Shown here piece by piece: positions 61,546-64,000 of a stretch of DNA of 64,000 nt. Numbering within the stretch: position 1 is the first letter of the stretch; the number at the start of each line of letters is the position of its first letter. The notes beneath the pieces are model-generated. The model saw nothing but the letters and a program-made list of their open reading frames with translations. It was not told the DNA's origin and searched no databases. The position numbers and the translations under genes are program-made. This stretch comes from Actinomadura rupiterrae (GTDB lineage: Bacteria > Actinomycetota > Actinomycetes > Streptosporangiales > Streptosporangiaceae), in NCBI RefSeq assembly GCF_024172125.1, contig NZ_JAMZEA010000002.1, positions 186,001 through 250,000 on the forward strand, written 5' to 3'.

Positions 61546-63326
61546 CCACCCCCGCCGAAGACCCCCCGCAAACCCCACCCGAACCCCCGGCTACGCCCGC
61601 CAACACCCCGACCGAGCGCCCCGGTACGCGCGCGAATGCTCCGACCGAGCGTCCCGGTACGCGCGCGAATGCTCCGACCGAGCGTCCCGGTTCGCGGGTG
61701 GACGCTTCGACTGAACTCCCTGCCCCGCCTGCGGACGGCTCGCCTGAGCGTCCTGTCCTGCGCGGGGCGGCTGGGGCCGAGCGTCCCGTCCCGCCTGCGG
61801 ACGGTCCGGCGGAGCGCGTCGGGCCGTGGGTGGAGGACGGCGGCGAAGGCGGCGTTCCGCTTCAGGGGGAGGAGTTGCGGGGGCTGGTCGTTAGCGCGGG
61901 TGAGGAGGCGCGGCCGGACGGGCGGGTTCGGCGGTTGCATCCGCTGACGTTCGTCGTCGGGGCGGCGCGGGAGATGGCGGCGCTCGTCGGAGCGGGCGCC
62001 ACGGGACTGCTCGTGGGCGGTATGTCCACGGCGTTCTACTTCGCGCTGATCGGGCTCGCGTTCGGGCTGGCATGGCACGTCGCGACGTGGGCGATCTTCA
62101 CCTACCGCGTGCACGAGGACCGGTTCGAGTCGCGCAGGGCCCTGGTGGGACGGACGGTCAAGAGCATCCCGCGCGAACGGATCCGGGGTGTGGACATCTC
62201 GTCCACCCTGGGCCACCGGCTTCTGGGCCTCGCGATCGTGCACGTGGACGCGGGCGCGGACGGTGGGGAGATCGTCCTCAACGCCGTGTCGCTGCGCGAG
62301 GCCGAGCGGCTGCGGCGCGTCCTGCTCGCGCGCGCACGCGTGACGCCCTCGTCCGGACCGCGACGGCGCAGGCTCGCGCGCATCAGACGGCGGTGGTTCC
62401 TTTACGCGCCGCTGAGCGGTGCGTACCTGCTGACGCCGTTCGCGCTGGCGGGAAGCCTCCTCGGCACGCTCTACAACCTCGGCGACGACCTCGGCCTGAT
62501 CACTCGCGACCGCGTGGAGCACCTCGGGCGGGACGCGGCGGGCCTTCCGACCGGCGTGGTCGTCCTGGTGATCCTGCTGTTCCTGACCGCGATGCCGATC
62601 GCGTCCGTGATCGTGTTCACCCTGTTCAACTGGGATTTCACCGTCTACGAGCGGGACGGGTCGATCGTCGCCGAGCGCGGCCTGGTCACGCGCCGCAGCG
62701 TCGCGCTGGAACGCCGCCGGGTGCGCGGCGTCGAGCTGTCCGACAACCCCTTCGAACGGCTCGCGGGGGTCGTCCGGCTGGGGGCGCTGGTCACGGGCCT
62801 GGGGGACGCGGCACACCGCGGCCGCCTGCTACCTGCCGCGCCGCGGGAGGTGGCTGTGGCGCTCGCTTCCGGTGTCCTCGGGCCGGTGCCGGGGCCGCTG
62901 ATCACCCATCCGCAGGCCGCCCGCGACCGCCGGCTAGTGCGCGCGACGATGCCGCCGCTGCTGGCCGCCGCCGTATGGCTGGCCGTCGGGAACCTGTGGT
63001 TGACGGGGTTGTGCCTGGTCGCCGCCGTCGCGGCCGTCCCGTTGGGGCTGGACCGTTACCGGCAACTCGGACATGCGGATGACGGTGTCCGGCTGACCGT
63101 CCGGTCCGGGTCCTTGCGGCGGCGGCAGTACGTCGTCGAGCACGGCGCGATCGTCGGATGGCGCGTCCGCCGGACGCTGTTCCAGCGCCGCGCGGGCCTG
63201 GCCACCCTGCACGCCGCCGTGGGCGCGGGCGAGGGCGGCTGCGCGGCGGTGGACATGTCCGAATCGGACGCGCTCGCGCTGGCCGCGTCGATCACGCCGT
63301 CCTGGATCACCCCGTTCCTGGACTGA
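61542..63326 (+). CDS. Multi-PH-domain membrane protein (YdbT-like)
   Basis: 594 aa. After a roughly 135-residue N-terminal Pro/Arg/Glu-rich region, the YdbT pattern appears: helices near 145-175 and YRVHEDRFESRRALVGRTVKSIPRERIRGVDISSTLGHRLLGL, two further helix pairs (about 285-310 and 345-365), a second PH unit (RDGSIVAERGLVTRRSVALERRRVRGVEL) and a third near the C-terminus. The N-terminus carries three copies of a TERPGTRANAP-like unit. Forms an operon with the YdbS-like gene. Confidence 0.87.
   Translation: MTTPAEDPPQTPPEPPATPANTPTERPGTRANAPTERPGTRANAPTERPGSRVDASTELPAPPADGSPERPVLRGAAGAERPVPPADGPAERVGPWVEDGGEGGVPLQGEELRGLVVSAGEEARPDGRVRRLHPLTFVVGAAREMAALVGAGATGLLVGGMSTAFYFALIGLAFGLAWHVATWAIFTYRVHEDRFESRRALVGRTVKSIPRERIRGVDISSTLGHRLLGLAIVHVDAGADGGEIVLNAVSLREAERLRRVLLARARVTPSSGPRRRRLARIRRRWFLYAPLSGAYLLTPFALAGSLLGTLYNLGDDLGLITRDRVEHLGRDAAGLPTGVVVLVILLFLTAMPIASVIVFTLFNWDFTVYERDGSIVAERGLVTRRSVALERRRVRGVELSDNPFERLAGVVRLGALVTGLGDAAHRGRLLPAAPREVAVALASGVLGPVPGPLITHPQAARDRRLVRATMPPLLAAAVWLAVGNLWLTGLCLVAAVAAVPLGLDRYRQLGHADDGVRLTVRSGSLRRRQYVVEHGAIVGWRVRRTLFQRRAGLATLHAAVGAGEGGCAAVDMSESDALALAASITPSWITPFLD
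61606..61707. repeat. 33-bp in-frame repeat in the YdbT-like N-terminus
   Basis: Three successive 33-bp units encode TERPGTRANAP / TERPGTRANAP / TERPGSRVDAS. The first two differ in very few bases, suggesting recent duplication. Confidence 0.9.
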
Positions 63327-63337
63327 GCACACGAACG

Positions 63338-63363
63338 CCCGGCCCCCGCGGGGGAGCCGGGCG
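63338..63363. terminator. Bidirectional terminator
   Basis: GCCCGGC (63338-63344) pairs with GCCGGGC (63357-63363), with an inner CCCC/GGGG stem, between the converging YdbT-like and SepH-like genes. Confidence 0.7.
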
Positions 63364-63374
63364 CCGATGCCGGA

Positions 63375-64000
63375 CTATTCGGGCCGGCGGGCTCCGAACA
63401 TGATCTCGTCCCAGGACGGCACGGAGGCCCGCTTGCCCTTCGCCTTCCGCCGCGCCCGCGCCGGACGCTGCGCCGCCGGAGCCTCGGCGGACTTGTCGGC
63501 CTGAGCGGCGGCGGGCATCGCCGGACGCGCCGCCTTCTTCGCCGCCGGACGATGCGCCCGAGGCGCCGGACGCTCGTCGTCGTCCTCCTCCTCGGCCTCC
63601 GCCTCGCGGGCATTCGCGGACGCCGCCGCAGCCGCCTTCCGCGAAGCCTCCTCCTGCTCAGCGGCCTGCTCCTCAGCGTCCCGAGCGGTCTTCCCCCGCC
63701 CCTCGGACGCCCTCAGCTCCTCCGCGTCCTCGCCGCGCGCACGCCCGTCGCCATCAAGACGCTCACCCCGCCCAGACGCCCCGCGGGAGCTTTCACCCTG
63801 GCGGGACGCCCCGACGGCCTCACTACGCTCGCTCGCACCGCCGCGCGCTGTCTCCCCATCGCGCAGCTCATCGTCGTCCGCGCGCGAGGACTCAACGTCG
63901 CTAGCGCGAGCACCCGCCCCGTCATGAGACCCCGCGCCCACACGCGCACTGTCCCTGTCACGAAGCTCGCCGTCCGCACGCACATCCTCCCGGTCGTCCC
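63375..64000 (-). CDS. sepH: Septation protein SepH-like, C-terminal part (truncated at window end)
   Basis: The frame is open to the end of the window, giving about 208 residues of C-terminal sequence. The visible part is a long, disordered Ala/Glu/Arg-rich tail ending ASVPSWDEIMFGARRPE. The SVPSWDEIMFG ending is characteristic of actinobacterial DUF3071/SepH proteins, which bind and organise FtsZ. The N-terminal DUF3071/HTH region is outside the window, so the assignment rests on this tail. Confidence 0.75.
   Translation of the reverse strand, partial: DDREDVRADGELRDRDSARVGAGSHDGAGARASDVESSRADDDELRDGETARGGASERSEAVGASRQGESSRGASGRGERLDGDGRARGEDAEELRASEGRGKTARDAEEQAAEQEEASRKAAAAASANAREAEAEEEDDDERPAPRAHRPAAKKAARPAMPAAAQADKSAEAPAAQRPARARRKAKGKRASVPSWDEIMFGARRPE

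Overview
The window is a 64-kb piece of a very GC-rich, gene-dense actinobacterial chromosome. Evidence: GTG/TTG starts, start/stop overlaps of the GTGA and ATGA type, a eukaryote-type GlnII glutamine synthetase, a fused RNase H/phosphatase, a SepH-type C-terminus, a BTAD/AfsR-type regulator and a SulP-carbonic anhydrase fusion. It looks like a filamentous or Actinomadura-like actinomycete, but genus cannot be fixed from sequence reading alone.

Layout. (1) 1-6927: an aromatic meta-cleavage operon (cupin fragment, zinc dehydrogenase, dienelactone hydrolase, GalB-like hydratase, GalC-like aldolase, GalD-like tautomerase, extradiol dioxygenase) followed by an aromatic-acid-type MFS transporter. 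The downstream GalB/GalC/GalD trio takes 4-oxalomesaconate to pyruvate and oxaloacetate. The upstream steps appear to use enzymes from families other than the textbook ones. (2) 6939-12356: tRNA-Val, glnII with a four-box GlnR-like operator, and stress genes (universal stress protein, a Rel-like HD protein with a degenerate synthetase). (3) 12637-32084: an apparent specialised-lipid/polyketide cluster of the PUFA-synthase/heterocyst-glycolipid (hglE) type. It has a PhaC-like acyltransferase/hydrolase, a 2451-aa enoylreductase-like/KS/AT/ACP/KR synthase, a second KS/AT/DH/PPTase-like synthase, a free ACP, two alpha/beta hydrolases, a glycosyltransferase, a membrane-anchored methyltransferase and a galactokinase-like pseudoenzyme. 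From the large synthase on, nearly all genes overlap by a few bases, so they are probably co-transcribed. (4) 33687-36733: a conserved housekeeping run (Nif3-like, zinc-ribbon coiled coil, RNase H/phosphatase) ending with rnpB.

(5) 36707-42656: a compact (about 5.9 kb) lower-GC integrated element inserted at the 3' end of rnpB, bounded by a 30-bp perfect direct repeat. It encodes a tyrosine integrase, an HTH regulator, an excisionase-like protein, a RepA-like ATPase, a small hypothetical protein and a three-gene regulator cassette (XRE-DUF5753 / DUF6879-like / small protein). Paired 11-bp-spaced repeats near both ends look like integrase arm sites. No transfer gene is visible.

(6) 42708-64000: truncated haemoglobin, SulP-carbonic anhydrase, a large low-complexity membrane-anchored protein, a PEBP lipoprotein, NDH-2 with a perfect Rex operator, a BTAD/AfsR-like regulator, a double-Lrp regulator, an MFS drug exporter, a Drr-like ABC exporter, a YdbS/YdbT-like PH-domain pair and the C-terminal part of a SepH-like gene.

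A theme across the host DNA (not the integrated element) is short tandem repeats, mostly of length divisible by three, that expand linkers inside otherwise conserved proteins.
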